Shown here one piece after another: positions 6,130 to 6,522 of a DNA stretch of 6,522 nucleotides. This DNA is from Caulobacterales bacterium (GTDB lineage: Bacteria > Pseudomonadota > Alphaproteobacteria > Caulobacterales > Caulobacteraceae): positions 1-6,522 of the forward strand of contig CANKEA010000069.1 of assembly GCA_947480815.1 (NCBI GenBank), written 5' to 3'. Below the pieces are notes generated by a model. It did not search any database. It saw nothing but the letters and a program-made list of their open reading frames with translations, and was not told the origin of the DNA. Numbering within the stretch: position 1 is the first letter of the stretch; every line of letters starts with the position of its first letter. A program made the translations under genes and the position numbers.

Positions 6130-6522
6130 CTAGTTTTTCAGCCGGTACCCGGTCTTGAAGATCCAGGCGACGATGCCAATGCAGATGGCCAGGAAGGTCA
6201 GGGTCATTCCCAGGCTGATGCCAATGCTGACGTCCGATATGCCGTAGAAGCTCCAGCGGAAGCCGCTGATCAGATAGACCACCGGATTTAACAGGGTGAT
6301 CTTCTGCCAGAAGGGCGGAAGCATGTGGATTGAGTAGAAGCTGCCGCCCAGGAAGCTCAGCGGGGTGACGACCAGCAACGGAATGATCTGCAGCTTTTCG
6401 AACCCGTCGGCCCAGATGCCGATGATGAAGCCAAACAGGCTGAAGCTGAAGGCGGTGAGCAGGAGGAACAGCAGCATCCAAAACGGGTGATCGATGTGCA
6501 TGTGCACAAAGAAAAAGGCTGT
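6130..6522 (-). CDS. ABC-2 type transporter permease, C-terminal part (cut by window edge)
   Basis: The frame is open at the right edge, so only the last 130 codons and the TAG stop are present; the N-terminal half and the true start lie outside. The sequence is strongly hydrophobic, with segments [45 protein letters not shown] and [18 protein letters not shown]. They are separated by the conserved [12 protein letters not shown] and [17 protein letters not shown] motifs of the YadH/NodJ-like ABC-2 permease family. Such permeases pair with an ATPase, probably encoded upstream beyond the window, to export a lipid, polysaccharide or drug; the cargo cannot be told. A GTG at 6507 and an ATG at 6501 lie inside the domain and are not the gene start. 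The gene converges on the glutamate-synthase-like gene with 37 nt between the stops and no clear terminator there. Confidence 0.88.
   Translation of the reverse strand, partial: TAFFFVHMHIDHPFWMLLFLLLTAFSFSLFGFIIGIWADGFEKLQIIPLLVVTPLSFLGGSFYSIHMLPPFWQKITLLNPVVYLISGFRWSFYGISDVSIGISLGMTLTFLAICIGIVAWIFKTGYRLKN

Noticed and set aside
6089..6481. Second minus-strand frame overlapping the ABC permease fragment
   Set aside because: Its composition is not membrane-like and it shows no family motif; the frame ending at 6130 has clear ABC-2 permease motifs.

Overview
The window is high-GC DNA, densely packed on both strands, with the look of an alphaproteobacterial chromosome. The basis is composition and gene style: an IbpA-like small heat-shock protein behind an RpoH-type promoter and a ROSE-like leader, an IMPase-type histidinol phosphatase next to an XRE-regulator remnant, and an LpxL-type acyltransferase, which implies a Gram-negative with lipid A. 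I cannot name the genus. I see no insertion sequence, phage gene, CRISPR array, tRNA or rRNA.

Layout. (1) Positions 1-641, minus strand: a complete heat-shock transcription unit. It has a heptamer/octamer RpoH (sigma-32) promoter, a leader of about 100 nt that folds as a ROSE-like RNA thermometer over the Shine-Dalgarno, an IbpA-type small heat-shock protein, and a rho-independent terminator. (2) Positions 774-2037, plus strand: a small SCP2 sterol/lipid-carrier domain protein followed 7 nt later by a PldB-type alpha/beta hydrolase, a likely two-gene lipid-related operon. (3) Positions 2034-2852, minus strand: a HisN-type histidinol phosphatase. It converges on the hydrolase so tightly that both stop codons share one TTAA. 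(4) Positions 2902-3210, minus strand: the C-terminal part of an XRE-family regulator that has lost its DNA-binding domain. (5) Positions 3329-4261, plus strand: an LpxL/HtrB-family lipid A acyltransferase. (6) Positions 4407-6092, plus strand: a stand-alone, membrane-anchored glutamate-synthase FMN/[3Fe-4S] domain protein, preceded by a tiny possible leader ORF. (7) Position 6130 to the window edge, minus strand: the C-terminal part of an ABC-2 type transporter permease.

Most genes are ordinary housekeeping or envelope genes. The strongest unannotated signal is the regulatory stack upstream of the small heat-shock gene. It appears to combine transcriptional heat induction (sigma-32) with translational heat induction (an RNA thermometer with the characteristic bulged G opposite the Shine-Dalgarno). 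The truncated regulator beside hisN and the glutamate-synthase-like protein without an amidotransferase partner are the next most interesting points. I found no convincing new multi-gene system.
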